A DNA stretch of 64,000 nt, from positions 16,208,302 through 16,272,301 of the forward strand of contig NW_020313285.1 in assembly GCF_003265705.1 (NCBI RefSeq), read 5' to 3'. The notes beneath the pieces were generated by a model. It saw only the letters and a program-made list of their open reading frames with translations. It did not search any database and was not told the DNA's origin. The position numbers and the translations under genes were made by a program. Numbering within the stretch: position 1 is the first letter of the stretch; every line of letters starts with the position of its first letter. This DNA is from Callorhinus ursinus. Taxonomy: Eukaryota > Chordata > Mammalia > Carnivora > Otariidae. Shown one piece after another: positions 9,020 through 21,140 of the stretch.

Positions 9020-11220
9020 AACATATCAACTTATTCATCATTTTCTGGAACTTGTGATCAGTAAAACTTGAAAAAACATTCTCAAAGGGTTTCGCCTCCC
9101 CTCACCAAGGAAGATAAGAGCCGCTGCTCACTGGACAGAGTGGGGAACCTGGCTCCGAGCTCACCTGGGCCTGCTTGTGCCCCTCCCCAGCCAGGATCCG
9201 GTCCTGCTGTCGTCTGGACAGCTGGGACTCTGTGCCAGCCACCCTTCCTGGCCTCTCTTTCTCTGCCTGCGAGGCCACCAAGATTCTGCCTGGCAGCCTC
9301 ATCTTCATGGCTAACTGCGTGCGTGAAGGCTCACCCACCTAGAAGAGCAGTTCATGAGACCCTGGAACACTGTGTTACTAGCATCTAAGTCACCCCACAG
9401 TTTTGGGACAGCTTCACTGTGAATGGGGAGTGTGGGGCTGAGGGCCCTGCATGTCTGTCCCTCACCTGGCTCCTGGCTTTATCAACATAATAGGAATGCA
9501 TGTCCCAAATCTTTGTGTTCCACGTAGGCAACAGGAGAGTGGCAGGCACTGAATGCACATATATTTGTAAATAACAAGAATGACATGGCTGCCCCCCGTT
9601 ATCAGATATCAGAGCTGAGGCTAAGAGACTTGAGACTGACAGATAGAACGTCTGCATTCCCACACCCAGCTGTGCTTGGGAGCGCTTCCTCTGTAACAGG
9701 TCTGGCTCCGGACCAGCCTTCAGGGGGCTTAGCTTTCCCTGCCTCAGTCTTCCCCAGTTCTCCAGGCGGGGTGAGGCCGCCCCATTTCCAGACTTTCTCC
9801 TTGTCAGGCCTATTATTCTAAACTGTGGTTTTCCACAGTCCCTGTGGGACTGGACTTGGGGAGGAGGTCCACTTGGCACAGATGGGCCCCAGGAGGCCAC
9901 ATCCACGACATGGGATAGAAAGCTGAGGGTGCAGAGGGTGAGGTTAGGCAGGCCCTGGGTGAGGAGTGCAGAGCTGGGTCAGACAGGAGGCCAGACCTTC
10001 CCCTTTCTGGAGCTCTTTCTGCTCAGGTGAGCATGTGAAACTTGGTGGCACTGCTTGGCCAGCCGGGAGCCCAGAGCTGCCTTGTGTAGTGGCAAGACCA
10101 GGTGGTGTGGTCGGGACTACCGGCGGAAGCGTGACTGAGTTCACGGGCAGACAGAATCTGACACAGGATGCCATAGAGAGGGTGTCAGGGGAGTTTGCCA
10201 TGATGACTGAGGTCTGGGTCCCTGTTGGCGGTGGGAACCCCAGAAAATTCCACCAGGCCTGTGAGGGTGAGTGGGTGAGTGATAGGAAGGAGCAGATACA
10301 GATAGGCCCCTGTTGGATGGGCCCCAAGGACCACAACCTTGAACACTGTGCCCCATTCTGAGTGAATCGGGACCACAGGCCTACAGGGGACCCATCAGAT
10401 GGGGCCCAGAGACCCACCCTGAAAACCATAGGGTCCCTTTTCTGCACACTCCAGTCAGCAGTCCTGGGCTGGCTCTCCCACCCCAGCCCTAGCGGAGCCT
10501 CCCTTGTTCCACCTGGGCTCATTTCCCTTCCTGATTGCAATCAGCCCAGTCTGCAGAGGAGGCTTTCCCTAGGCTGGGCTGACGTAAACACCAGCCCCTT
10601 AAGGCCATCCCCAGGCAGTCAGCTCACAGACTCCCAACCAAGGCACCCTCCATGCCTCTGACCCCACCTCCCTAAGCCTCTAGGAGCTGACTTTGCCTCC
10701 TATTTCTCAGGGGACACAGAAACCATTTTCCTCTCCTGCCACCAAACCAGCAGACACAATCCATTATACGCCCCCTGCTGGATGGACCGGGCCCACCCAG
10801 ATGGCTTTTCCCTGAGCCCTCCTCTCAGGTGAGCATGTGACGCCCAATGCTGGGAGCCCTCCCTGTGTGCATGCCCCTCGGGCACCCACTGCGCTGGCCC
10901 ACCACCCAGCTGTCCAGCCCATTCTCAGCTCACCTCCAGCGGAGAGATCTCCAAGCTTCCCTGTCTGGAAAGATCCTTCTCTGACTCCTTGACCCCTCTA
11001 GCTGCCCCCATCTCTCCCCTTCCTTCAGAATAAAACTTCAAAGCATCTACTACCCTCTGTCCCACCTTCACTCATTCCTCAGCCCATCGCCACCAGCTTC
11101 TACCCTCACTACACACTAAAATGGCTCCCCCAGAGGCACCAGTGTCCTCTGGTAAAAAATTCCAGTGGCTCCATTATCCTCACCGTACTGGCCCCCTCCC
11201 GCCAGCCTGCATCACCCCTT
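9020..11220. other. Spacer between IL3-like gene and IL3, no gene seen
   Basis: GC-rich, mostly unique DNA. Open frames up to 198 codons occur (for example minus strand 9944-10540) but overlap others and show no motif or splice context. A 17-bp repeat, ctcaggtgagcatgtga, occurs at 10022 and 10824. A strong CTCF-like motif lies at 10769-10781. Confidence 0.5.
10769..10781 (-). promoter_or_regulatory. CTCF-like core motif, minus orientation
   Basis: Plus strand reads CGCCCCCTGCTGG, the reverse complement of the CTCF core CCAGCAGGGGGCG. It lies between the IL3-like gene and IL3. Motif match only; occupancy unknown. Confidence 0.55.
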
Positions 11221-11224
11221 AATC

Positions 11225-11455
11225 TATTACTTTCTGGTGCTCAGAGTCTGGAATCAGACAGACCTGCTTGCATTCAATCCTGGTGACGTCACTTCCTAGC
11301 TTTGGGGAACTCAGCTTCCCTGAGCCTCAGTTTCTTTAGCTGTGAAATGGTGGTAATAATAATACCTGCCCCATAGGCTCACTGTGAGGATTAAATGAGT
11401 CAACCAGGGAAAAGGACTGAGTGCCCAGCATTTGCTAAGTGCTGCTCAGTGGACG
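11225..11455 (+). repeat. MIR element
   Basis: Contains the MIR core order: 'gtctggaatcagacagacct', then 'gcctcagtttctttagctgt', 'gaaatggtggtaataataat' and 'ctcactgtgaggattaaatg'. Confidence 0.85.
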
Positions 11456-12247
11456 TTAGCTGTTTGAGTCTTTACCTCCATGCAGTTCTCTGCCTCTGCT
11501 CCAGAATCCACCCGGTGTAGCCTCCCCACCATTGATGGTCCAGAGAACTCCCCCGCCCCCTCATTGGCCACCCTGCTGTCCTGACTCTTCCTGGCCATTC
11601 TCCCCATAGTGGCTAGACTGGACTTCCTGGAACCCACACTTTCCAGGGCCACACGCCTCCCTGGCTGAACACCCCACAATGCTTCCAATGCTCCTAGCAT
11701 GAGGCCTGAAACCTCTTTCTCCTTTGGTAGCCTTTGTATGTATTTTTAAAACAAGAGACAAATACTATAAATGCCAAAATTTCCAGCAGCAATACTCCGG
11801 TTTTCTTTACTATAAGGCACTACAAAGTGAGGGCTTTAAAAGGAGCATTTGCAGGAATGTTCATCCTCCCTAGCTTCAAATTTGACTGAACTTTAAAATT
11901 CCCTTTTAAATTTCCCAATTTAAAATTGAATTAAAAAAATAGAGTTTTTTTCTCTATAAGAAATCACAGGGTTTTTTGCTCTGGTTCCCTAAAACTTTTA
12001 TATAGAAAATAACACCAACTCATGGTTGAACAGCGAACCCCCTGTGTCTCCAGGGCAAGGACCCCCCAGCCCTACCCAAGCTGAATACTTTCTATTTTTT
12101 TTCCTTCTTTTAAGCTCAAAGTCTAATAGGGCAGACAAGAACAAATTGTGGTGATACAAGGAACAAATGTTGCATGAGGCCTAAACAAATTACGTTGGGA
12201 GAGCAGATGATAATATCTCACATTTATTAAGCTCTTATGTTATGACT

Positions 12248-12415
12248 CGAGTATTTATTTGTTAGAAAGAGAGAGCGCACAAGCAGGGGGAGTGGGAGAG
12301 GGAGAAGCAGGCTCCCCACTGAGCAAGGAGCCCGTTGCAGGACTCGATCCCAGGACCCTGGGATCATGACCTGAGCCAAAGGCAGACTCTTAATGACTGA
12401 GCCACCCAGGCGCCC
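12248..12415 (-). mobile_element. Carnivore SINE, minus strand
   Basis: The right end, read on the minus strand, begins GGGCGCCTGGGTGGCTCAG and continues through CATGATCCCAGGGTCCTGGG to a CT-rich stretch. The A-rich tail is short and diverged near 12250, so this copy is older than most others here. Confidence 0.9.
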
Positions 12416-12599
12416 AAGTTGAGTACTTTAAATCAGAACTTCTGCAATGTCATGTGAATCCACCCGAGGGTCTTGTGAAAATGCAATTTTTGATTCAGAA
12501 AGTCTGGGGTGAGGCCTGAGCATCTGCACTTCCAACAAGCTCCCCACTGAAGCAACAGTTCTGAGGTCCAAGATGAGAGGAGCAAGGCTGGCCATCGGC

Positions 12600-12705
12600 C
12601 TCTCCCCACAAGACTGTGAGTTTCCGAAGGAGAGGGACCAACTCTGTTCTATTCCCAGGGCCTACACAACAGCAACTGCTAATAAAAGTTTGTTGGATGA
12701 ATGAT
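12600..12705 (+). repeat. L2 3' end
   Basis: Reads 'gactgtgagtttccgaagga', 'gggaccaactctgttc' and 'aataaaagtttgttggatga', the characteristic close of an L2 element. Confidence 0.65.
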
Positions 12706-14200
12706 GCCTAGTGAGTACCGGGCCGTAAGGTTCCCTGTGTGTTGCCTCATTTCACTGGGCCTCCGAGAGCCTCCCCATGCTCTGCGAGGATGCTCGGGGC
12801 CCAGGTCCGGGACCCTCCCAGCCTGTGGCTGAGCGGGGAGCCCTGCATACTGGCTACAGGCATTATTCTCTCAGCCCTGCCTTGAGCCACAGCTTCCTCA
12901 CCTGCCTCCTCTGTGGCCACATCCTGGTCCTTGTCTTTACCAGATCTGTTCCCTGCTCGGAGGCCTAAAACCCGACCCCGTTCCCCTGCCTCAGCACAAC
13001 CGCCTACCCTTCATCTCCCCACGCTGATTGTACCACATCTGGCTCTTCCATCCCGCCTCTCCTGTTCCACCGCCCCAGTCCCAGTCATCTCACAGAAGTC
13101 TGCCCCACGCTCTGCCACGTGCACCCCTTTGCCAAAAGCCCCTGTCCTGGGCCTGTGTCGGGGCCTGACACGCCTCCTGAGGCAGTGGTCCCCCTCTCCC
13201 TTCAGGGGCTGCCTCTGGGCCCCCCACCCTCCTGGTTTCCCTGCTTCTTCTCTAGCTGCTGCTCTCGTTCTCTAGGGCCTCCTCCACGGTCTGTTCCTGC
13301 CTGCACTCCGCAAAGCCCTCCTACGGGGCCTGGGCAGGGATCCAGACCCCTGCCACACTGCTCTCTCCGCTGTCCGCCGGCCCCCATCGCTAGAGACCCA
13401 GCCTGAAGCCAAAAGTTGCCCTCCCCTCTTCCCTGCCTCATCCCTCACAGCTTCCAGTTCCACCTCCTAAAGCTTCTCAGGCCAGCCCTCCCTCCTGTTT
13501 CCCAGGGACAATTTCCTCAAAGGCCCCGATCCTCAGGTCCCTGAACCCAGCTCCTCCGTGCTACCAGAGGGACTGCCCAGGGCTTGCAGCCAGGCCTCCA
13601 CTAGAGGTTAAGATCCCACAACACAGGGGCAGAGTCAGGCTGTCAGACCAATGAAACAAGAATGGGGATCTGGTGCCTGGGCTCCATCTGGCCCTCCCCC
13701 CCCCCCGCCCCCCGCAGCCCCCGGCCCCAAGGAACAGAAAGTGCTGAGGAGAAGCAGTGCAAAGGCCATGGGGCAAACCACTGGGGGCTTTAACACCAGA
13801 AACTCAGCACTGGGGTGGGGGCTTGTCAAGAGATGTGCTGAGCCCACACATGAACAGTTAGCTGTGTGCCCGGCTTCTAGACAAACTCTTGTCTGTTCCA
13901 GTGGGCCTATCCCTTGGACACCCACACGGGACCAGGCAGTGCCAGGCAGGGTGGGCAGCAGAGGGTCAGAGCTGCCCAGGGATGGCAGGACCAGGTGCCA
14001 CCAGGCAGGAGGCTTGAGGGATCTCAGGGCCAGGCAGCCCCTCACCTGTCAGAGGGATCCTCTCACCTGTTCCCACTCTGCCCAGTGGCCAGCTCAGCTC
14101 TTCTCCCTGGCAAGAGGAGGAGACAACCTCTGAGTAATTCTTTTTTTTTCCAAGTTTCACGGATCTCCAGTACTAGAAAGTGATGAATAAGTCTGTGGTT
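12706..14200. other. Spacer upstream of IL3, no gene seen
   Basis: C-rich pyrimidine stretches (12960-13560) open long frames on both strands, none with family motifs. Part may be decayed L2. A C-rich run is at 13697-13720. No exon could be linked to IL3. Confidence 0.45.
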
Positions 14201-14205
14201 TGCTT

Positions 14206-14288
14206 TGGAGGTTCCATGTCAGATAAAGATTCTTCCGACATCCGCCCCACTCGTCGGGGTGTAGGCACGAGGCCTCGGTGTATAAAAG
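14206..14288 (+). promoter_or_regulatory. IL3: IL3 promoter: CK-1 element and TATA box
   Basis: GGAGGTTCCATGTCAGATAA near 14206 is the CK-1 type element at the place where it is known in mammalian IL3 promoters, followed by an ETS-like CTTCCG. TATAAAAG at 14281-14288 lies 76 bp upstream of the ATG, so transcription should start near 14310. Confidence 0.8.
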
Positions 14289-14363
14289 ACAGGAGACCGT
14301 GTCGCATGCTTCAGAACGCCACAAGGGACCAGGACAAGGCAAAATACACCCTGTAGCCCGAAC

Positions 14364-16122
14364 ATGAACAGCCTCCCCATCCTGCATCTTCTCCTGTTCC
14401 TGCTTGGATTCCAAGCCCTACAGGCACAGGGGCGGTCCTTGTCGGCATACCAGCCTAAGCAATACTTCAAGATGATCAGTGAAATTATGGACGTCTTAAA
14501 CACTTCACCCTCGCCTTCAGAAGTGAGTAACTGGGAAAAGGTGGGCAGAGGGCGGAGAGGGGCTCGCAGGTGTCTCAGGCCAACAGGACTCACGGCTCTC
14601 TCTCCCTCGGCCCCCACAGGAAACCTTGGACCCAAATGAGATAAACACCCTGCTGGTAAGCACTCAGCCCACACTTGGGCACACCTGGATCCCAATCCAC
14701 TTTCTGCCTGTCGCCCCACCTTGCCTGGCCTCAGTGTTTCCTCTGCCAACAGGGTTAACAGTGTGTATCTCAGTGGGGTCACTGTGAGAATTACGTGGAA
14801 CCAGTGCATAGGGTCACCAGACGAGTGTCAGGTGTTAGCAAGTGTTCAATACATTTTCCCAGGCAGGTCTATAATAGGAAGATGTTTTTGTTTTTTGTTT
14901 TTTAATTACAAATGAAAAGGCAGCTATAGGTGAACAATTCCAAAGGCCTTAAGCTCTTCATTTTTCAGTGGGGCAGCCTAAAATTTCCCCCATGAACTTG
15001 CCTGCTTCCTTCCTTTTCCTTGAGACACTGAATCCTGTTTCTCATGCTGACTGGCCCTGGGCATTATCGTTTACACTTATTTTTCCGAGTTTCAGTTGGC
15101 TTCCATGGTTATCTCACTTTTGTTTGCATGGCAATCCTTGGGTCCAGCAGGAGGTTGAATCTCTCCTGAGTTTGTTAGCCATGTATATCCCCCTCTTTTT
15201 TCACAGGCTGCACCCATGTCCTGCTGGGGTTGGGGTCTCTGCAATTTTCTTCCTGATTTCTAGAAGCCCTTCATTCAGTCAAGGCATTAATCCTGTTATC
15301 TGGCCTCTTTGCTGCAAATACTCCCCTTGGCCAGCCCTCCACCTTTTGTAGATCTTCTTTTGGGCAATACTTTCCCCTCCAAGTGCAGAAAGATCCACCC
15401 AGGCCCTGCGTGCAGCTTATCTGGAGCCAGGGGCTTGGGGCTGAGGGAAGTAGGCCTTGCTTGGGGTGTACACTCGCCTCGAGGCCTGTGCCCTTAGGGG
15501 CATCTCAGGGACCCACCTAGGGCAAGAAGGGGACTAGGAGGGGATTGTCCAAGGATGTCCCTGAAAGCAGACTTGAAAAACTGGGGATGACTTCAGCCAT
15601 GGGAAGGCTGAACCCCAACCTTTTCCTCTTACATGTATTCTCGGTCCCCTTAGAACACTACTCTTCTGAGGCCAAACCTGGATGCATTCTTGAATGCTAC
15701 CAAAAATTTCTACAACAATGAGTCACTAATCTGGAAAAATCTTAAGGTGGGTAAAGCTGTTGAGGGTTTTGGGGATCCCCGCATTGGCCCTGACCAACCT
15801 CTGGGAAGGGGAGGCAGGGCCTGCTCCTTTTCCAGGTGAGTCTCTGACTGTCTGCTTTGGTCTCTTCCCACAGGAATTCCTGCCACTCCTGCCCAATCCC
15901 ACACCCAGGGTAAGCTGACCCCCAAGATGCCCCTGCAGGTGGGACTCTCCGCCATGACTTGACCCCTAGCCTGTCATCTACCTTCAACCTAATGCCACCT
16001 TCCTGGTTTCTTCACAGGGAGAACCGATCTATATTGAGAATAACTGGGATGATTTCCAAAAGAAGCTGAAAAAATATCTGGAGGCCCTTGATAACTTTCT
16101 GACTTTCAAGAACAAGCACTGA
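14364..16122 (+). CDS. IL3: Interleukin-3 (five exons, 142 aa)
   Basis: Secreted growth factor for haematopoietic progenitors, mast cells and basophils, acting through the IL-3 receptor alpha chain and the common beta chain. Coding exons are 14364-14522, 14620-14655, 15654-15746, 15874-15909 and 16018-16122. All are phase 0, with a roughly 100-bp intron 1 and 1-kb intron 2 as in other IL3 genes. Residues 1 to about 23 form the signal peptide (MNSLPILHLLLFLLGFQALQ...). Helix A reads YFKMISEIMDVLN, with E40 as the likely common-beta contact. Exon 3 begins NTTLLRPNLDAF. Sequons are N46, N66, N79 and N87. The protein has no cysteine at all, so the disulfide of human IL-3 is missing. Identification rests on exon plan, promoter, position before CSF2 and sequence similarity. 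Confidence 0.95.
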
Positions 16123-16340
16123 GTCCTAGAGTTCTGTGGGATGTCCCTCCGTCTCTGGGCCTTCTCACCATGGGGCCTTGGACATCAGACACAGCAGGAT
16201 ACCTGAATACTCTGGGATGTCTCTCACACAATCCAGGGATTTCATTTTCTCTGGTGGAGTTAGATGGGTTGTTCATGATCTAATTTCTGAAATGTGCTGC
16301 CTCCATTTGGCCTTTTGCGATGATGTTCTCATTTTAATCC

Positions 16341-16411
16341 TATTGAAGTTATTTATTTATGTACGTTTTTATTTATTATCTTATGCAATATGAAGTGTAT
16401 TTATTTTAGAA
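16341..16411 (+). promoter_or_regulatory. IL3: AU-rich element in IL3 3' UTR
   Basis: Repeated TTATTTATTTATG, TTTTATTTATTATC and GTATTTATTTTAG motifs about 220-290 bp past the stop codon. These ATTTA clusters are the known instability element of IL3 mRNA. Confidence 0.85.
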
Positions 16412-16514
16412 AAGGAGCCTATGTCCTGCTCCTTCTAAACAAGACTCAAGAGGGGGACTTGGGGCTTGTTCATTTGTACCTCAGGTTTTAAACTGATTTC
16501 TACACATCTGAGAA

Positions 16515-16520
16515 AATAAA
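16515..16520 (+). terminator. IL3: IL3 poly(A) signal
   Basis: AATAAA about 390 bp past the stop codon, followed by a GT-rich stretch (ttgttgccagtgtctc) typical of a downstream cleavage element. Confidence 0.8.
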
Positions 16521-17695
16521 CCACACTCGCTGAACAACTGCTTTGTTGCCAGTGTCTCAATTTGACTCAGGTCTTAGTAAACCTCTTGCCTGATGACTGA
16601 GCAGCCCTCCACCCCCCCCAACCCCCAGCAAGTCTCCCTGCCACCGGATGGGTCCTGGAACCCACACCCTGGAAATCTGTGGTCTACTGGGGAGCCAGAT
16701 TGAGTTTTAGAAAATACAAATCTGACCAGGTTGGTCTGATACTTAATTTCCAAGTCCTCAGGGGTTTCTGGACCTTGTCCTCAGCCTTGAGAGAGCAAAA
16801 GGGGCCTGCCTCCACCTGTTGTTTCTATTTCCTTATGCCTACAACTACCAACGTCCTTGATGTGCCAGCCAACAGAAGCACTGTGGCTTCCGGGACGAAC
16901 CACACACCTTTCTTGAGACCTCTAAATTTTTGCCCACATCGACACCTCAGCCTCAAATGCCCTGACCCTGACTCCACATGGTGAGTTCCTACCTCAGAGA
17001 CCAACTCGAATGCCGCCTACCTCTGCTGTGTGCACTATTCCAGGACAGAGCTCTTGTCTGGGATAGGTGGGTAGACGGGGACCCACTGGAAGGACAGCCG
17101 TGTAGCCCAGGGCAGCGCAGACTGATGTGGACGGTGCAGCCTGGGAGATCACTGAGTATGGTTTCATTGTGCACCTGACCCTTGACGTCCCAGGGCCCCT
17201 CTGGCCCTGAGTGCCTCCCTCCCTGGCTCCCCGGCATCCTGTCACTCCTCCAGTCTGGGCTTGTGGGGCAGAAAGGGGAGAGCGAGGCTTCCTCTGTTAC
17301 CACGATAAGGACTGATGTCATCCCGTCTGACTCCCCACAAGTTCCATAAAGGCTGTGGACGCCAACACCAGATGCCCGGGGCCAGGCCCTCTTCTTTTCT
17401 GTTTCCCCCGCCTTGATCCACCCCTCCCCTTCCGTGCTGGGTAAGGAACAGCCCAGCTGCTCCGATGGGACAGCAGGAGGTCAAAGAGGGATCTGCTACT
17501 ACCCCAGAAATATATTCCTCCACATTCCTCCTCCTAATAAAATTTTGTGTTCCCACAAAAGTAATTTTCTTCTCACTCATCCCCGCCCCCCGCTCCAGCC
17601 TGGCCCATGGACGGCACTGTGGGTGCTCAGCGAAGATTCTGTGTTGCCCAGGGCGGTGGGAGGAGCTGGAGAAGCTGCTGCAGTTTCTGGTGGAG

Positions 17696-17709
17696 CCACT
17701 AGGGGGAGC
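17696..17709 (+). promoter_or_regulatory. CTCF-like motif downstream of IL3 (candidate insulator)
   Basis: CCACTAGGGGGAGC matches the CTCF core in plus orientation, 1.2 kb past the IL3 poly(A) signal. A conserved CTCF/cohesin insulator between IL3 and CSF2 is established for human; assigning this motif to it is inference. Confidence 0.55.
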
Positions 17710-20499
17710 CGGGCCACAGGATGACAGTGCGCCCAGAGAGTCCGGGTCCCCAGCCGGCTTTCCCGCTTCTCCGGCTCCCCTGCCTCCCTCGCTCTCCCAC
17801 CCGCACCTGGCGGCTGGTCCTAATTTCATCCTGGCTGAGGCAGGCATTTGTGCACCACTCCCATGTGCCCGGGATGAGTGCCTGCTCGTCACCTCCTCTT
17901 CACTCCCTGGAGAGTGGGTCCGCAACCCTCCGCCTCTGCCAGCCCTGCTACCCTCTGTCCTGGTGGAGAGGAGACGGACCTGGCCTGTCCTGCCATGCTT
18001 CTCCCACGCCTCGTCCTCAGCAGGCCAGAGCCGATGGTGGATGGAACCAGCTCACACTGGCTCACAGAGCCAACTGTTCAATCTTTTAACAAGTTGCCAA
18101 CCAGTTATCAAACCATCTGTAGCTTGAGATTGGGCCCAGTGACAGTATTTACACTACGGACATCAGCAAATGCTACAACGTGGACTCCTTCCACTGGGAA
18201 TCTGTTAACTTTTACCAGCTGCTGGAGCTCCTCTCACCTGGCAGTCTGCCATTTTGTTCTTACCTGGCTGTCCCCATTCAGGGCCCCTCCTGGAAGCTCC
18301 ACACTGTTCTCACTCCAGGCTGGATGGCACGACACTCCTTCAGTGCCTTGGGATTCATCCATTCAGCAAACTCTGGCTGGGCACCCACGTGTCAGGGCTT
18401 GTCCTGGATGCCTGGGGTTATGGCAGTGAACTAGTCCGATGGAGCGGGGCTGGGGAGGTTGCCTTACACTGAGCGGTCTGGGAAGGCCTTTCTGAGCAAG
18501 TCACACATAGGTTGCAACCTGAATGAGGAGAAAGTGCCTGCTGTGTGACAACACGAGGAAAGAGCTCTGGACAGAGAGAACAGTGCAAAGATCCAGAGAC
18601 CGAAATGGGCCGAAAGCATTCACAGAACAGAAGGAAAACCGTGATAGGAGCGAATGCTGGTGGGGAGCCCCCAACCCTCCTTCAGCCTCTTCCCTTTCCC
18701 TCCTCAGGCCCAGGCCCTGTTTGAGTGACTCATGACTGAGGTGGGAGTGAGTGGTCAGTCAGACACAGACCTGGTGCAGGAAGATCCGGGGGGGGGGGCT
18801 GTTAAAGGGGGAGGGGAGCTCCGCAAAGACAGGCCCAGAAAGCAGCGGGGAGACAAGTGGCAGTGACATGCGCGAGAGGAGGTGAGCCTTTTCAGATACT
18901 CTGGGGTCTCCCCTTCTTACAGAACAGTCCAGCCTGCTCCAGGTTGGATTGGGATGAACATGGGCCTGATCCACTGAGGCTCACCCTTGATCCCAAACCT
19001 CAGATCTTGCCTGGGGCCAGTACAGCCCCGGGCTGGGGCCTGGAACCAAGTGGTGGTCAGTTCCCAATCAGGTTGGGGCCCTTCTATACCATGCTCAGGC
19101 ACCTGCTGGGAGAGGTGGTGACTCCTTGGCCTAATGGGAGGTCCCGGGGTACTCACATCTCCCCTGCAGGTCTGTTAGTTTCACATCTTCTCTCTGAGCC
19201 TGCCCAGAGCTCCTTAGTGCCAGGTCTGTAAGTCCATTCGCCACCAGTGGGCAGCAAAGCCCCATCGTAAGTCCCACGAAGGCCCTCTGAAAATCAAAAT
19301 TCCCACCTTCACAAATCCAAGGTGCCTTTTCAGCTGGAAAGTAGATGACCTCAACCAGGAATTTTATTTTTTAAGAAATATTGTAGCTTTACATCAGAAG
19401 GGCAGTATAAGAGAGCATATATGCTCTTTCCTAAAAAACTTGGAAATACAGAAAAATCAAGCACAGAGAAATTGCTAGGAAGGCAAGCCTGGAAGGAGAG
19501 GATCCCCTCAGACAGACATTGGCACCTCACTCCATAGAGAGAACCCTCCTGCTCCAGAAGGGGCTCTGCTCTTCCCACCCTGTCCTGGAAACTGCATTTG
19601 ACTTAGTTCAGTAAATACCTGGAGGACTTTCCACAGCTTCCTAGGCTGGGGCCAGGGCTTGGGGAGATGCTGAGCCAGGCCCTGGGGGCCGCTTGGCCAT
19701 GTCCCAGCACAGTGCTGTGGGGGTTATTACAGACACAGTGATGGATGAACAGGTACAGATCTTGTTAGAGGGGCTTCCCACAGATGGTGATGCACAGGGA
19801 GCTTGAGAAAGGACTAGGGGTTCATCTTGCAGAGAGATGTAGGAAAAAGGATGGCAGGCAGATGACACTGGCAAGCAAGGGAATGAAGATCTAAGACTAC
19901 AAAGTAAGCTGGGAGCACGGGGAGCATCCAGGCCACTTACAGGGCCAGAGTGTGTGTGTCAAGTGGCTCGGTGGGACCAGGCCCTCCAGAGCTTCCTTGG
20001 TCACTGCCTTTGCCTCTGGAGCCCAGTCACCCTGGGCCTTGGGCACCTCTGGGTCTCAGCCTGGTCCCCTCCCCCATTCATTCTTCTCTGATCCCCAGTA
20101 CAGCCTAGCCTGGCCTGGCCACTGTGGAGACAGCAAGACCGAACAACCATGGCCTGAGGAGTGCTGCGTGTACAGATGGAGAGGGATAGGATGGTGCCAC
20201 ATTGGATGCCATGTTTAATGTCCACAGGAAGGAGCCAGAACAGAGGGAGAGAGATGCTGAATGAAAGAGGAGCAGCCAAGCAGAGCAGAATCCTTGGGCC
20301 CACGGTGGGCAGGAGGGAGAGGCAGAGGCTGTGTGGGCCAGAGTGGAGGGTTGAGTGAATTCCTTCTGGGGGCCAGGAACTCGATTTTTCCCTTGAAAAT
20401 CTCAGGTCAGGCTTATGGAGGGGGAGATGGATCAGGCAAAGTTGCTGCTGCCCTCCTGGACTGAAGAGGGGCTCAGGGAATCCCCTCAATGACCCCATC

Positions 20500-20590
20500 A
20501 AGTCTACAATTAACCCCATTTTACACATGCAGAAACTGAGGCACAGAGAAATTAAGGGAGTCTGACTGCAGAGCCTGTGAATCCTTAAGC
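20500..20590 (-). repeat. MIR fragment
   Basis: Antisense MIR core: 'accccattttacacatgcag' followed by 'aaactgaggcacagagaaat'. Confidence 0.7.
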
Positions 20591-20639
20591 CGCAGTGCTC
20601 TGGCCAATGCCCACTGAGGCACGGGAGCCTTTCAAGTCT

Positions 20640-21140
20640 AGTCCCCTGGCCGGACCCAGTCCTCTAGAGGGACCTCCTAGCTCTAGAGCCTCGTGGTTCC
20701 AGCTCCAGCGGCGAGCGGCGCAGCCACAGAGCCTCAGCTCCATCTTTCCCTTACCGAGCCACCAAACACGGACCACCCAAATCCTCCAGACGCCCACCGT
20801 CCCTCCTCCTCCCCAGCGCCGCCCCTGTACACGCACCCTGAGCTGGGCCCTCCGCGGTCCCGTCCATGTGCCCCCCTCCCCCGCGCCTCACGGAGTTTCC
20901 GAGGGGGACGCCACTGGCTCCCTCCCTCAGACAGCTGCTCCGCATCCCAGCTGTCCCTGGCGCTTCCTCCAGTGGGCACCATGCAAGTGTCCTGACCGAG
21001 CCCTGCCCCAGAGGGTCCGCGGGCTGCGCAGAGACCGCCCGGGGCGGCCAGGGACAGCAGGCTGTGCGGACGAGGCTGAGCGCCTCTGCAGCGGCCGTGT
21101 CAGGGAGGCGGGGCGAGGGCAGCCTCTGGAATGCGAGGGG
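20640..21140. other. CpG-rich block with no known gene
   Basis: Dense CpG compared with the flanks, especially 20820-21120 (runs such as GGTCCGCGGGCTGCG and CCGCCCGGGGCGGCC). It is about 4.5 kb downstream of the IL3 poly(A) signal and 6.6 kb upstream of the CSF2 start. Open frames on both strands follow from the composition. It could be a regulatory CpG island or the promoter of an unannotated transcript. Confidence 0.5.

Larger units (their letters stand above)
16560..20600. other. IL3-CSF2 spacer, proximal part, no gene seen
   Basis: GC-rich unique DNA and old repeats. 18435-18640 resembles a widespread ancient interspersed repeat (ggaaggcctttctgagcaag) whose family I cannot fix. The long minus-strand frame at 17242-17925 has no motif and is judged a chance frame. 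The region holds the CTCF-like site at 17696. Confidence 0.5.

Noticed and set aside
9944..10540. 198-codon minus-strand frame
   Set aside because: Overlaps other frames, no recognisable domain, no promoter or splice context.
10022..10840. 17-bp repeat ctcaggtgagcatgtga at 10022 and 10824
   Set aside because: Short, with only weakly similar flanks. It could be a local duplication but is not strong enough to interpret.
17242..17925. 227-codon minus-strand open frame in the IL3-CSF2 spacer
   Set aside because: GC-rich low-complexity composition, plus-strand frames equally long over the same DNA, no motif, no signal peptide, no splice support.
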